64,000 bases of DNA from Candidatus Denitrolinea symbiosum (GCA_017312345.1 BLAA01000001.1:930001-994000), one strand, 5' to 3'; positions 25,422 to 35,636 are shown, counted from the stretch's first letter. Notes: generated from the letters alone by a model not told the origin. Made by a program: numbers and translations.

Positions 25422-26411
25422 CTACTTCCCCAACCTCTTCCTCAACGCCGCCGTCAACGCGGGGACAAACACAAACAGATCGCCCACCACGCCATAGCGC
25501 GCCTGCGTGAAGATGGGGGCTTCGGCGTCCTTGTTGATGGCGACGATCAGTTTGGCGTTCCTCATTCCAACCAGGTGCTGGATGGCGCCAGAGATTCCGC
25601 AGGCGATGTACAGATCGGGGGCGACGACCTTCCCCGTCTGGCCGACCTGGTGGGCGTAGGTGATGTAGCCGCCGTCCACCGCGGCGCGCGAGGCGCCGAC
25701 CGCGCCGCCGAGCAGGGACGCCAATTCACCGATCAACTCGAAACCTTTCTGCGCGGTGGCTTTTTCGTCCAGGCCGAGCGCGGGATTGTTGCTCACGCCG
25801 CGTCCGCCCGATACGATGACCGCCGCGTCGCCGATGTTGACCGCGGCCTCGGTGGCCGAGTATCCCTCCACCGTGGACTTCGCGTCCGCTTTGGCTTCGG
25901 CTTTGGTCAAAGCGCCAGCGCGTCCCGACTCCCGCGCGGGCTTGGGGAAGGCGCGGCCGCGCAGGGTGATCAATTGCGGCCTGGCCTCGCAGACGGCTTT
26001 CTCCAACACCTTGCCCTCGTAGATCGGACGCGTCACGGTCACTTTGTCGCCGTCCACGCTGAGCGCGGAGACGTCGGTCAACACGCCGCTGTTCAGGTCC
26101 ACGGCGCACATGGCGGAAAGTTCGCGGGTGCGCGCCGTCGTCGGAAACAGGATCAGGTCGGGGGTCGAGGAAGACGCGAGCGCCGAAAGGGTGGACGCGA
26201 ACGGTTCGGCGCGATAGTCCGCGAGGGACGCGTCATCCACAACGATGACTTCGTCCGCGCCGTATTCGAACGCGGCCTGCGCGGCCGCGTCCACGCCCGC
26301 GCCCAGCACAACCGCCGTCACTGCGCCGAAAGTTTTTCCGAGGCCGAGCGCCTCCCACGAAGCCGCCTGGACTTCGCCTTTGAAATGGTCAATGTAAACC
26401 CAGGTTTTCAT
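25422..26411 (-). CDS. etfA: Electron transfer flavoprotein alpha subunit
   Basis: 329 residues. The N-terminal ETF domain ([20 protein letters not shown]) is followed by the FAD-binding C-terminal domain with [34 protein letters not shown] and [13 protein letters not shown]. It binds FAD and, with the beta subunit, carries electrons from acyl-CoA dehydrogenases to the quinone pool. It overlaps the beta gene by ATGA, and an acyl-CoA dehydrogenase is encoded 1.5 kb upstream on the same strand. Confidence 0.95.
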   Translation of the reverse strand: MKTWVYIDHFKGEVQAASWEALGLGKTFGAVTAVVLGAGVDAAAQAAFEYGADEVIVVDDASLADYRAEPFASTLSALASSSTPDLILFPTTARTRELSAMCAVDLNSGVLTDVSALSVDGDKVTVTRPIYEGKVLEKAVCEARPQLITLRGRAFPKPARESGRAGALTKAEAKADAKSTVEGYSATEAAVNIGDAAVIVSGGRGVSNNPALGLDEKATAQKGFELIGELASLLGGAVGASRAAVDGGYITYAHQVGQTGKVVAPDLYIACGISGAIQHLVGMRNAKLIVAINKDAEAPIFTQARYGVVGDLFVFVPALTAALRKRLGK

Positions 26412-27181
26412 AGGATTTTCTCCGCCAGAATTTTTTCGGCCAGCGCGTCGGCGATGGCTTCGGGAGTTTCGCCCGTGATGATCTCGCAGACGGTTTCGCG
26501 CACGGGCGGATTCGAAATCTCGATTCGTTTCACGGCCGCGGCGGGCGCGCTCATCCCGAGGTCGCCCAGCGACCAGACGGGGATCTCCGCCTTCGACGCT
26601 TTGCGGATGCCCATGAACGACGGGTAGCGCGGCTCGCCGATGCTTTGGACGATGCTCAACACCGCGGGCAGATTTGCCTTGACGGTCTGACGCCCCTCCT
26701 CGAGGACGCGTTCCACCGTCACGCTTCCCGCGTCGACCTTGATCTGGCCGACCCAACCGAGCATGGGCCACCCGAGGACGCGCGCCGTCTGCGGCGGGGT
26801 GACGCCCGCGCCGTTGTCGAGCGTCTGCCGCCCGAACATGACCATGTCCGCGCCGCCGATCTTGACGATGGCCGCGGCGAGGACGCGCGCCGCCCCGACG
26901 CTGTCAATATCGTTGAGCGCGGGGTCCGAGACGAGGACGGCTTCGTCCGCGCCCATGGCGAGCGCGTGCTTGAGCGCCTCCCTGGCGGATTCGGGACCGA
27001 TGCACAGCGCGGTCACCGTCCCGCCGTTGGCTTCCTTTTGCTGGAGCGCGCCTTCGACCGCGTACTCGTCGAACGGGTTGATGACCAGCGGCGCGTCCCC
27101 CCATGTGACTTGCCCGTTCTCGGTCACTTTCACTTTCGCTTCCGAGTCTGGGACTTGTTTGATGCAGGCGATGATTTTCAA
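26408..27181 (-). CDS. etfB: Electron transfer flavoprotein beta subunit
   Basis: 257 residues, starting at TTG behind GGAGG. The ETF domain shows IIACIKQVPDSEAKVKV, NPFDEYAVEGALQ, the AMP/NADH-region GRQTLDNGAGVTPPQ and LPAVLSIVQSIGEPRYPS. The C-terminal arm contains a near-duplicate EKILAEKIL. It forms a heterodimer with the alpha subunit encoded immediately downstream. Confidence 0.95.
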   Translation of the reverse strand: MKIIACIKQVPDSEAKVKVTENGQVTWGDAPLVINPFDEYAVEGALQQKEANGGTVTALCIGPESAREALKHALAMGADEAVLVSDPALNDIDSVGAARVLAAAIVKIGGADMVMFGRQTLDNGAGVTPPQTARVLGWPMLGWVGQIKVDAGSVTVERVLEEGRQTVKANLPAVLSIVQSIGEPRYPSFMGIRKASKAEIPVWSLGDLGMSAPAAAVKRIEISNPPVRETVCEIITGETPEAIADALAEKILAEKIL

Positions 27182-27233
27182 TGCGACCTCCGTGAGGGTT
27201 TGGGATTTACGATTTTAGATTGAGGATTTGCAA

Positions 27234-27560
27234 TTACCAAGTGTCTTCCACAAGTTTTCTATGAGATTTTCTCGCTGCTTTGAAATAGGTTTGTTCTTCT
27301 GAACTCAATTCATCTGGAAGGTTTGCGTTTATCTTTTCTAATGCTTGCTGGCAAAAATTACAGATGCCTGCTTCATTTACATCTAGAGATTTGAAAAAGG
27401 TCACAAGATGTTTGCGCCCAAAAAACTTTTTTGAGACACTGGGTAAATAGCCTGTAGATTGGCAGATCGCGCATTGAACTATCCACTTTCTGATTCGCGG
27501 ATCATCCACATGCCATTCAATATTGGTTGCTTCGGTTGGAGTATTTCTTGGTTTTCGCAT
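27234..27560 (-). CDS. Hypothetical zinc-ribbon-like protein
   Basis: 108 residues, not recognised. Two CxxC pairs are visible (CAICQSTGYLP and CNFCQQALEKIN), which could bind one zinc ion. The base composition is lower in GC than the ETF genes and acyl-CoA dehydrogenase that flank it, so it may be an insertion. It has no obvious partner. Confidence 0.5.
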   Translation of the reverse strand: MRKPRNTPTEATNIEWHVDDPRIRKWIVQCAICQSTGYLPSVSKKFFGRKHLVTFFKSLDVNEAGICNFCQQALEKINANLPDELSSEEQTYFKAARKSHRKLVEDTW

Positions 27561-27621
27561 GACTACAATTTTATTTCGAGACAGAACCTTGAACTTGAAA
27601 CTTGGAACCTGAAACTTGAAA

Positions 27622-27912
27622 CTATTGCATCATTGTCTGGCTCAAAATCTTTCCTGTCTGCAAATCCAACTCGCAGGAGTGACCGTCGAGGGTGTAGGTG
27701 GACAAAGTCAGGCCGTCGTCGTTCAGGCGGACGCGGGAGTAGAGCGTGTCGGGGGTTGGCTTTTCGGCTTGCCACGCGGTCTTTCCGTTCGGTTGAACGA
27801 AATAGAGATTGGACTCCGCGCGCGGGAATCCCTTCGGGTCTTCCAGCATGACCGTCCCCGCGATCAACTGGACGATTTTCTCCACTTTGGTGTGAAGAGG
27901 CGTGATGTCCAT
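27622..27912 (-). CDS. Hypothetical small cytoplasmic protein
   Basis: 96 residues without signal peptide or membrane segment, and no family recognised. It appears to be a small mixed alpha/beta domain (VEKIVQLIAGTVMLEDPKG, SRVRLNDDGLTLSTYTLD). It starts 3 bases after the stop of the acyl-CoA dehydrogenase gene and should be cotranscribed with it, which hints at a role in the same pathway. The spacer downstream contains repeated ACTTGAAACTTGGAACCTG-type words. Confidence 0.6.
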   Translation of the reverse strand: MDITPLHTKVEKIVQLIAGTVMLEDPKGFPRAESNLYFVQPNGKTAWQAEKPTPDTLYSRVRLNDDGLTLSTYTLDGHSCELDLQTGKILSQTMMQ

Positions 27913-27915
27913 GAT

Positions 27916-29124
27916 CTATTCCTGCCATTCCTTTTCGTCGTACGCGGGCGGCTCGCAGCGCAGCGGCTTGTCGACGCGCGTCCCGAGCGCGTACCCAGCC
28001 TGGATGAGCGTCTGCACTTCGCTGGAGCCTTCGTAGATGACCGCGCCCTTCGAGTTGCGGAGGTAGCGCTCCACGTCGTATTCGTCGCTGAAGCCGTACG
28101 CCCCGTGGATCTGGACCGCCTCCGCCGCCGCGCTGAAGGAGGCCTCGGTGGCGAATTTCTTGGCGTAGGAGGTCTCGCGCGTGCAGCGTTTTCCGAGGTT
28201 CTTCAGCCAGCCCGCTTGCAGGTACAGCAGGCGGGCGATCTGGTAATCCTGCGACATTTTCGCGATCTTTTCCTGGATGAGTTGACGTTCGGCGATCGGC
28301 TTGCCGAACGTCTTGCGCGTCTTCGCGTACGAGACGCTGGCCTCGAGACAGGCGCGGATGAGGCCCGTCGCGCCCGAGGCGACGGTGTAGCGTCCGTGAT
28401 CGAAGGCGGACATGGTGACTTTGAAGCCTTCGCCCTCCTCGCCGATGCGGTTCGCAGCGGGGACTTTCACGTCGGTGAAGGAGATCCAGCCCGTCGCGCC
28501 GGCGCGCACGCCGAGTTTGCCCTTGATGTCGCCGGTCTTGACGCCGTCCGAGCGCAGGTCAACGATGAAGGCGGAGAGTCCCTCCGAAGGTTTGGGGGAG
28601 GCGGGATTCGTTTTGACGGCGACCAGCGCCAGGTCCGCTTTGGAGGCGAGGGAGATCCACATCTTCTCGCCGTTGAGGATGTAATGATCGCCGCTTCGCT
28701 TCGCGGACGCGGTCACCGCCGCGACGTCCGATCCCATTCCAGGTTCGGTGAACGCGCCGCAGCCGATCTTGATTCCTTTCGCGAGCGGGACGAGGAATTC
28801 CCGTTTCTGTTCCTCCGTCCCCCATTGGAGGAGGGTGAGCGAGCAAAGCCCGGTGTGGACCGACATCGCCACGCGCAGGGAGGTGTCCACCGCTTCGAGT
28901 TCTTCGCAGACCAGGCCGAGGGAGATGAAGTCCATGCCTGCGCCGCCGTAGCGGACCGGGATCGAGACGCCGAGGAGCCCGAGGCGGCCCATGCGTTCGA
29001 GCGCGAAGGGGATGGGTTCCTGTCGGCGGTCGTATTCCTTGACGACGGGCGCGATCTCTTTCTGGGCGAAGTCGCGCGCCATCTTTCGGGTCATTTCGTG
29101 TTCAGGGGAGAGGGAGAAATCCAC
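27916..29124 (-). CDS. Acyl-CoA dehydrogenase
   Basis: 402 residues starting at GTG behind GGAG. Family landmarks are GCGAFTEPGMGSDVAA, LNGEKMWISLASKADL, the FAD contact YAKTRKTFGKPIAERQLIQ and QIHGAYGFSDEYDVERYLR with the catalytic-base region IYEGSSEVQTL. It oxidises an acyl-CoA to the 2-enoyl form and passes electrons to the ETF encoded downstream. The acyl chain preference cannot be read. A TetR-like palindrome overlaps the -35 region of its promoter. Confidence 0.94.
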   Translation of the reverse strand: MDFSLSPEHEMTRKMARDFAQKEIAPVVKEYDRRQEPIPFALERMGRLGLLGVSIPVRYGGAGMDFISLGLVCEELEAVDTSLRVAMSVHTGLCSLTLLQWGTEEQKREFLVPLAKGIKIGCGAFTEPGMGSDVAAVTASAKRSGDHYILNGEKMWISLASKADLALVAVKTNPASPKPSEGLSAFIVDLRSDGVKTGDIKGKLGVRAGATGWISFTDVKVPAANRIGEEGEGFKVTMSAFDHGRYTVASGATGLIRACLEASVSYAKTRKTFGKPIAERQLIQEKIAKMSQDYQIARLLYLQAGWLKNLGKRCTRETSYAKKFATEASFSAAAEAVQIHGAYGFSDEYDVERYLRNSKGAVIYEGSSEVQTLIQAGYALGTRVDKPLRCEPPAYDEKEWQE

Positions 29125-29150
29125 GAGGCGGCTCCGGCGGCGTTTTGTGT

Positions 29151-29185
29151 ATTATATCGCGAATTGAATCAACCGACCGTTCGGT
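29151..29185 (-). promoter_or_regulatory. Acyl-CoA dehydrogenase promoter with TetR-type palindrome
   Basis: On the minus strand TATAAT lies at 29156-29151. The palindromic ACCGA-CCGT-TCGGT (29172-29185) sits where the -35 box would be, so a bound repressor would block transcription. Sequences of this shape are known for TetR-family regulators of fatty-acid breakdown; no such regulator gene is in the window. Confidence 0.5.
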
Positions 29186-29216
29186 AGGGAGCGCGGACAG
29201 GAACGCGTCTCACGCG

Positions 29217-30470
29217 CTAGCCGCCTGCCAGCTGGGTCTCCATTTCCCCGGGCAGGTTGACCGGCTGCCGGCAGACGAATCCCTGGCAGACGTAGGCGGT
29301 GGATTTGCCATTGAGTAGGGGACGATCATTTAGAAGCGCGGGTCTGTTTGGTGAAGGCGGATAGGCCGAGACGGCAGCCACCTGCCGCGGGCGGTAGGAT
29401 TTCCACAGCGCCTTCAGGAGCGCGTTTGTGTCGGGATGGTCTTTGTCGCCGAGGATGGCGACTTCGTGAACCGGGCCCGCGGCGAAATCGGCAGCGCACA
29501 GCCATTGCGCGAAGGCGGTCGGGTAGCGCAGCATGAACGCGTGCATCGAGGCGAGCGCCGTCTCCGCGAGATCGCGCCATTCCACGCGGTCGCCGTACGC
29601 GGACAGCGTCAGCAGGGCTGAGACGGCGAGGGCGTTCCCGGAGGGGGTGGCGTTGTCCTGCGTTTCTTTCGGGCGGACGAGGAGCGTTTCGTGGTCGTCG
29701 CGGGTGTCGAAGAATCCGCCTGCCGGGTCGGAGAAATGCGCGGCCATTTCATCGGCCAGTTTCAGCGCGGCAACATACCATTCGGGGTTGGGATCGGACT
29801 GGTACAAAGCCAGCAGGGACAGCGTCAATGCGGCGTAATCTTCGAGGTAGGCCGCGTGGTTCGCCTGTCCGTCGCGCCAGGAGCGTTGCAGACGGCTTTC
29901 GGTCATCAGGTTTTTCAGAATGAAGCGCGCGTTGCGGATGGCCGCGTCGAGATAGTCTTTTCGCTCCAGATGGCGCCCGGCTTCGGCGAAAGCCGTCAAC
30001 GCGAGGGCGTTCCACATGGTGATGATCTTGTCGTCGGTGTGAGGGCGGACGCGCGTGCTGCGGACGGACAAAAGCCGCTCGTGGCAATCGGTCAGTTTGG
30101 CGCGGACCGTTTCGAGGTCCGCGTGGAAGCGGGCGGCGAGGGAGGCGTCGTCCAGCGCGCGCTGGAGGACCGTCTTCCCTTCCCAGTTTCCCTGCGGGAC
30201 GATCCCATAGGCGGCCTTAAAAAATTCGAAGTCCGCGCCGAGCGCGGCCTCGAGTTGTTTCTGTGTCCAGACGTAGAACCTGCCCTCTTCGCCCTCCGAG
30301 TCGGCGTCGAGGCTGCTGAAGAATCCGCCCTCGGGATGGGTCATCTCCCGCAGGATGAAGTCGAGCGTCTCTTCGCAGACGCGGCGGTAGTTTTCCTGTC
30401 CCGTCACCAGAAAGCCGTGCAGGTAGGCGAGCGCGAGTTGGGCGTTGTCGTAGAGCATTTTTTCGTAATG
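29217..30470 (-). pseudogene. 5'-truncated copy of a DUF255/YyaL gene
   Basis: About 415 codons match the C-terminal 60 percent of the full-length YyaL protein encoded next, from [17 protein letters not shown] to VCQGFVCRQPVNLPGEME. The thioredoxin-like N-terminal domain with CHWC is missing. The frame stays open to 30647, but those extra residues are read across the 3' end of the neighbouring gene and have no counterpart. This copy is GC-rich like the chromosome, whereas the full-length copy is AT-richer, which suggests a native gene cut by insertion or replacement with a foreign homologue. Confidence 0.75.
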
Positions 30471-30543
30471 GTGTACCCAATCGTACAAACGGAGTTGTGT
30501 TTTCAGCACGGTTATCAGTCGGTAGTTATGGTCTGATGGCTCA

Positions 30544-32598
30544 CTAAGGATTTGAGTTGCCCGCCAGTTGGGACTCCATCTCAATTGGCGAATTGACTGG
30601 CTGTAAACAAACAAATCCTTGGCAAACATACGCTGTCGGCAGACCATTAAATAATGGTCTGTCCTTCAGCAAGGCTGGTGCATCCGGCTCCGGTGGGTAA
30701 GGCGAAATCGCGGTTACCTGTCGGGGTCGGTATGCTTTCCATAAAGTGTTCAATAATTCCCTGGTTTCGGCATGCTGTGAATCACCAATAATTGCCACTT
30801 CACGTGTCGGACCGACAGCAAAATCAGCAGCGCACAACCACTGTGCAAAGGCAGTTGGATAACGAAGCATGGCTCCATATACTGAGGAAAGCATTTCCTC
30901 GGCAATATCCCGCCATTCCGTCCGATCTCCATACGCTGCCAACTCAAGCAGAGCGGTAGCGGCAAGCGCATTCCCGGATGGAGTAGCATTGTCTTGAGTA
31001 TCCTTCGGTCGTACAAGGAGGGTTTCATGATCGTCGCGGGTATCGAAAAAACCTCCATTGGGGTCAGCAAAGTGTTCAACCATTTCATCGGCAAGTTTCA
31101 ATGCCGAAAGATACCATTCCTTATTCGGATCGGATTGGTACAACGCCAACAGCGCCAAAATCAGACCAGCATAATCTTCCAAGTAGGCGTTATGCTTTGC
31201 CTGTCCCTCGCGCCAGGATCGGTGCAACCGATTATTTGCATAAAGATTATCCAGCAGAAAGCGTGCGTTACGAATGGCAACTTGAAGATAATCCTGCCTA
31301 TTCAGATAACGTCCTGCTTCTGCGAAGGCTTTGAGCATCAGGGAGTTCCACATCACCAGCACTTTGTCATCGGTAGTGGGGCGAATGCGTGAACTTCTTG
31401 CTTCTAAAAGTCTTGCGTGACATTTGGATAATTTCTGCCAAAGTTCTTCTTGCTCCATTTTGAAGCGGGCTGAGAGTGTGGAATCATCCAGAGCACGTTG
31501 CAGGATGGTTTTACTTTCCCAGTTCCCAGATGGGGTAATGCCATATGCGGCTTTGAAAAATTCGAATTCCGAACCGAGCACTCCCTCGAGTTCGTCTTGT
31601 GTCCAGACATAGAATTTTCCCTCTTCACCTTCCGAGTCTGCATCCAGACTGCTAAAAAATCCACCTTCTGAATGAGTCAATTCGCGCATGACAAAATCCA
31701 ACGTCTCCTCGCAAATTCTGCGATAGTCGGCGTTGCCAGTAACCAAATATCCGTGTAGATATGCCAGGGCTAATTGGGCATTATCATATGTCATTTTTTC
31801 AAAGTGAGGCGTTTTCCAAAAATTATCGACACTATAACGGGAAAAACCGCCTCCGACAACATCATACATGCCTCCCCGAGACATGGCATTAAGGACATGG
31901 GTGACAGCCTTTATGATCTGTTCACGTTGAGTTGTATCCGTGGTTGCTCGGCGTAAAAGAAATTCGATGGTCATGGGTTGCGGAAACTTTGGCGCCGAAC
32001 CCCAACCTCCATACTCCCAATCGTAGGAATCAAGCAGGTTCTTTATAGCTGCTTCAAGAGCTTCTGTGGTTATTTCATTCCTGTTCTCGGGCTTGTGTAT
32101 GGGCGGACGGATATGTCCAAGTACCTGATTCCCAACCCGATCTACTTCCTGAGCATTTTCACGCCATACTTTGGCAATGTTTGACAACACTTCCTTGAAG
32201 GAAGGCATGTTAAAGCGCCGAACAGGTGGGAAGTATGTGCCGGCGTAAAACGGACGAAGGTCAGGAGTTAAGAAGACAGACATTGGCCAGCCACCAGAGC
32301 CAGTCATCGCGACTGTTGCTTGCATGTAGATGGAGTCAATTTCAGGGCGTTCTTCCCTGTCTACTTTTATGTTCACAAAATACTCGTTCATGACCGCTGC
32401 AGTCTCAGGATCTTCGAACGATTCGTGCTCCATTACATGGCACCAATGGCAAGCTGCGTATCCAATGCTGAGAAAGATCGGCTTGTTTTCAAATTTAGCC
32501 TTGCTTAATGCCTCTTCGCCCCAGGGATACCAATCCACGGGGTTGTTTGCATGTTGAAGAAGGTAAGGGGAATTTTCTGAGACAAGATGGTTAGGCAT
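30544..32598 (-). CDS. Thioredoxin-domain protein, DUF255/YyaL family
   Basis: 684 residues. The N-terminal thioredoxin-like domain has [19 protein letters not shown] (CHWC) and [12 protein letters not shown]; the rest is an alpha/alpha toroid of the six-hairpin glycosidase type ([35 protein letters not shown]). The family is widespread but its reaction is unsettled. The ATG at 32598 follows AAAGG; a TTG six bases upstream is the alternative. Compared with neighbours it is clearly lower in GC, and a truncated GC-rich paralogue follows it directly. Confidence 0.9.
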   Translation of the reverse strand: MPNHLVSENSPYLLQHANNPVDWYPWGEEALSKAKFENKPIFLSIGYAACHWCHVMEHESFEDPETAAVMNEYFVNIKVDREERPEIDSIYMQATVAMTGSGGWPMSVFLTPDLRPFYAGTYFPPVRRFNMPSFKEVLSNIAKVWRENAQEVDRVGNQVLGHIRPPIHKPENRNEITTEALEAAIKNLLDSYDWEYGGWGSAPKFPQPMTIEFLLRRATTDTTQREQIIKAVTHVLNAMSRGGMYDVVGGGFSRYSVDNFWKTPHFEKMTYDNAQLALAYLHGYLVTGNADYRRICEETLDFVMRELTHSEGGFFSSLDADSEGEEGKFYVWTQDELEGVLGSEFEFFKAAYGITPSGNWESKTILQRALDDSTLSARFKMEQEELWQKLSKCHARLLEARSSRIRPTTDDKVLVMWNSLMLKAFAEAGRYLNRQDYLQVAIRNARFLLDNLYANNRLHRSWREGQAKHNAYLEDYAGLILALLALYQSDPNKEWYLSALKLADEMVEHFADPNGGFFDTRDDHETLLVRPKDTQDNATPSGNALAATALLELAAYGDRTEWRDIAEEMLSSVYGAMLRYPTAFAQWLCAADFAVGPTREVAIIGDSQHAETRELLNTLWKAYRPRQVTAISPYPPEPDAPALLKDRPLFNGLPTAYVCQGFVCLQPVNSPIEMESQLAGNSNP

Positions 32599-33010
32599 GG
32601 ACAACCTTTGTAGTAGATTAAAAGCGAGTTTACAGCGGATTATAGCCCATGCAAATAAGTGGTTACTGAAAATTTTGAAGAAAAATTTATGTTGGGAGTT
32701 ATTGCATACGGGTACTTATACCCATATACCAGATTTGTACCCCGTTGGTCAGATTTTTTTGAGAATATAGGATCATTCAGAACCTTTGTTGGTTGAGTAT
32801 AAGGCAGCAATTGGGCTGGTATGCCGGCAGTGTCGAATTCTGCTGCGCCTAGCAATGTTGTCTTATATACTCACACAAGGAAACCATATTTGGGTCCCAT
32901 TGATATCTGTCTTCACAAACACGATCAAGAGCGATTTCGGTTTGTCGCGAGACACTGCTCGAAGTCTTTCTCTTCAACGATTTGCCCCAAACCTGGGAGA
33001 TCGAGTCCTT
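32599..33010. other. AT-richer non-coding stretch
   Basis: About 410 bases with only short frames that match nothing known. Composition matches the neighbouring YyaL gene and differs from the chromosome, so it is probably part of the same transferred segment. The YyaL promoter should lie in its first part. Confidence 0.4.
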
Positions 33011-33687
33011 TCAACAGTCCTTTTTAAGCCATACAGAGACGGTCTTCTCCTTCACGCCACAAATTTCGGCTACTTGGGCTATCGTGAGATATTTGCCGTG
33101 AGGAATGGTAACTGCACTGGTTGGTGCCGAGTTTGTTTCCTGGACCGCGCTCGGCTTGACGGAAGCATCGCACTTCTTTCGTTCTTTTCTCCAACTCAGA
33201 ATCAGTGAATAGACTTGTCCCAATAACTTCCTTCTTTCGGCCGCTTCCACGATCACGACTTTTTTCAGATCGGACTCGTATTGTTCCAAAAAGGATATGA
33301 ATTGTTGAGCTTGAATGGGGCCAACTCAATCGTATTTGTCAAACACCAGCCATCTTCTTGCGATGGCTCCGACTCGGGTTGATCTGCAATTCTGCTTTTC
33401 GATTTCCTGTTTGAAGGATTCGTAAAGCGGTATGCAACCTTTCCCACCAATAATCCTTTCTTCTTCCATGATTTGGACTGTCGCGACTGCTCCAGAATAT
33501 GAAGCGCTTGATTGCCGTGCAAATGAGTCACTCGCTTGACCCGAGCATCCCGCACGACGACCCCGATCTTGTGCCAGTTTTCTTCCTCCCATGAACTTGC
33601 CCAATTCGGACAAGGAGGGCTGGATACGGAGAAGATGGTTTCGTTGAGGTGAAAACCCGATACACGATCTTGATCGGATTCCGTCAT
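33011..33687 (-). pseudogene. Broken gene with helix-turn-helix end (frameshift near 33310)
   Basis: The first part reads from an ATG at 33687 (MTESDQDRVSGFHLNETIFSV) through to WCLTNTIELAPFK. The frame then changes near 33310; the other frame continues naturally with QQFISFLEQYESDLKKVVIVE, EAAERRKLLGQVYSLILSW and a helix-turn-helix-like YLTIAQVAEICGVKEKTVSV. A single-base change joins them into one protein of about 220 residues. The family is not recognised. It may be a sequencing error, but the low GC content and lack of neighbours favour a decaying transferred gene. Confidence 0.55.
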
Positions 33688-34031
33688 TTAATTATTCCTG
33701 TCTGCATTCAGCAGGCAATGATGGCCAGCAATTTTGCAAGGTCTATGCCGCGGCTGGTTGGGCCGATCATCAGCACGTTATGTCCAAAAAACCGTCGCGT
33801 TTCACCTTGTAATTGGTTCGGAAATCATCGAAAAGATGCAATACGAAAACCAAACACTTCAAAGTTGGGAGAACCTACAACTCGCGCAAATAGGGGGCTT
33901 GGATAGTGCAACAAAATCTAATCCTTCAGAGTTGAAGCCATTCAAATAAAAAGAATAGCGAGTTCATATCAGGCCTGCAGCCCAATTCATGTTCTCCGTT
34001 CTTGGATGTAGCCTTCATATAACTCTCAGGC
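33688..34031. other. Non-coding stretch
   Basis: About 340 bases, moderately AT-rich, no credible gene, repeat or structured RNA seen. It marks the edge of the AT-richer segment before the copper/respiratory island. Confidence 0.4.
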
Positions 34032-35132
34032 TCATAAAGATTTATCTTCCACGCTGACGATCGTTCCGCCCGGCCACTCGACGGTGACATCCCCCGGATC
34101 ATACGGGACCTGGGGCAGGCTCCAACGAAAGATCCATTTTGCATCCTCCGGGCTGGCGTTGACACAACCGCGCGAAGATGGCTCGCCATAGTTATTGTGC
34201 CAAAATGTGGAGTGAATCGCGACTCCGGTTCCTACAAACAGGCTGACCCAGCCAACAGCCGGCAAGCTCCATCCGGCAGACGCGCTGCCCCCGCTCAATG
34301 GTAAGGATATGGCTTTACGCCAGATGGGAGATTCGCCGATCGGTGTTGCCCATGCGTCCACGCGATTACCCCAGGCGTCATACAGCGCGCCGCTCGAAAT
34401 TTTTGCGAAGTAAACTTCTTTTTCTCCCTCAAAACAGGAAAGGGTTTGATCCCAAATTCGCACGACGATTTTTTTATCCTGCGCTTCGGGGGTGAGGGGA
34501 GAAACCTCTTCCGCTGTCAGGGGACGAAACGCTTCAGCCGGACCCCAGAAAATATCTCCGGAGCCATACTTCTCATTGAGCCGATACCAAACCTGTCCCG
34601 ACTCATCCGTGCGGATCTGATCCGCCCAGACGATCTGGCTGTAGAAAAACCGCGCGGGCAATCCAATGGATTCACGATATTGCAGCCACGGCGCGCGCGA
34701 AGGCGGGTTGTCGAGGATCAAGTCCACGTAGGGGATGGTCACTTCGACCCACATTCCTGAACCGAGACTCGTCTGCGGCAGGTTTGTGACCGGAACGTTG
34801 GGTTGATTCAATACTGGTTGGACAAATCCACCCCAGACGAATCCATAAGGTGTTTCCACAAAGCGCTGATTGATGCGTCCGGGCATCGAGCCAACCGCCT
34901 CACGAATCCAGGGGAATACGTTGTCTTCATACAAAGCGCCGACGATCTGGCTGCCTGTATCGGGGCGCGCATAGACATCCATCTTGCCAACGGTGATGCG
35001 ACCCAATTTATCAGCCTCGGGAAATTCGGGTAAAGCCAGCCTTGAAATTGGACGAAATGCCAACGTACCTGCGCCGAGCGCCGCCAGTTTGAGAAAATCG
35101 CGGCGCGAGAAAGAAGGTTTGCTGCCTGTCAT
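34032..35132 (-). CDS. Tat-exported L,D-transpeptidase (YkuD domain)
   Basis: 366 residues. A twin-arginine signal (SRRDFLKLAALGAGTLAF) directs export of the folded protein. The middle has SH3-like segments (KMDVYARPDTGSQIVG), and the YkuD domain ends with HSTFWHNNYGEPSSRGCVN, where H, SRGC and the cysteine are the catalytic set. Such enzymes cross-link peptidoglycan or attach proteins to it. It is the last gene of a minus-strand operon after the Rieske gene, directly abutting it. Tat export is unusual for this family and may be connected to the other Tat protein of the operon. Confidence 0.9.
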   Translation of the reverse strand: MTGSKPSFSRRDFLKLAALGAGTLAFRPISRLALPEFPEADKLGRITVGKMDVYARPDTGSQIVGALYEDNVFPWIREAVGSMPGRINQRFVETPYGFVWGGFVQPVLNQPNVPVTNLPQTSLGSGMWVEVTIPYVDLILDNPPSRAPWLQYRESIGLPARFFYSQIVWADQIRTDESGQVWYRLNEKYGSGDIFWGPAEAFRPLTAEEVSPLTPEAQDKKIVVRIWDQTLSCFEGEKEVYFAKISSGALYDAWGNRVDAWATPIGESPIWRKAISLPLSGGSASAGWSLPAVGWVSLFVGTGVAIHSTFWHNNYGEPSSRGCVNASPEDAKWIFRWSLPQVPYDPGDVTVEWPGGTIVSVEDKSL

Positions 35133-35636
35133 TTATGAAGTTCGTTTGAGGGCTGGCAAATGAATGAGCAAATTGCCGTCTTCGATCTCTGTGACGAATT
35201 CATCCAATGGGCGCGGCGGGGGACCGCTAATGACACTCCCTTCAATATCAAAGTGCCCATCGTGGCAGGGACTGACGTAATGTTCTTGATCGGGATGCCA
35301 GGTCACACGGCAGCCCAGATGGGTGCAAATATCCGAAAAGACCCGTACTTCGCTTTCGCTTCTTCTGACAACATACATGCCGTAATTGGTTGTCGTTCGT
35401 TCCCAGCCGTTGACTTTTGTGCGGGTAAATTCAAAACGGGTCGGCACTCCGATCGGATATTTTTCGAGCGGACCCAGGTCAATCGAAGCGGAGTCTTCTT
35501 CAGCGCGCAGGGAGGGTGACAGCAGGTATGCCACGGACGGCATCCCAATGACTGCGCCGATCAAGCCGCCAATGCTGATAACCGTTGCTTTGATAAAATC
35601 ACGACGTGAGAGTTGATTCCTGCCTGAAGCAGACAT
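35133..35636 (-). CDS. Tat-exported Rieske-type protein with a substituted cluster ligand
   Basis: 167 residues with a twin-arginine signal anchor (SRRDFIKATVISIGG). Box I is intact: C104-T-H106-L-G-C109. Box II should read CPCH; here it is S122-P-C124-H125 (YVSPCHDGHFD), so the second cluster cysteine is serine while the disulphide cysteine is kept. The codon AGT differs from the cysteine codon TGT by one base. In studied Rieske proteins loss of this ligand abolishes the [2Fe-2S] cluster. Either a true change or a base-call error. The family otherwise serves quinol-oxidising complexes or arsenite oxidase-like enzymes. Confidence 0.88.
   Translation of the reverse strand: MSASGRNQLSRRDFIKATVISIGGLIGAVIGMPSVAYLLSPSLRAEEDSASIDLGPLEKYPIGVPTRFEFTRTKVNGWERTTTNYGMYVVRRSESEVRVFSDICTHLGCRVTWHPDQEHYVSPCHDGHFDIEGSVISGPPPRPLDEFVTEIEDGNLLIHLPALKRTS

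Noticed and set aside
29217-30647. A complete 476-residue gene for the shorter yyaL copy
   Set aside because: The first 60 residues come from the opposite flank of the full-length gene and have no counterpart in the family; the homology starts near 30470.
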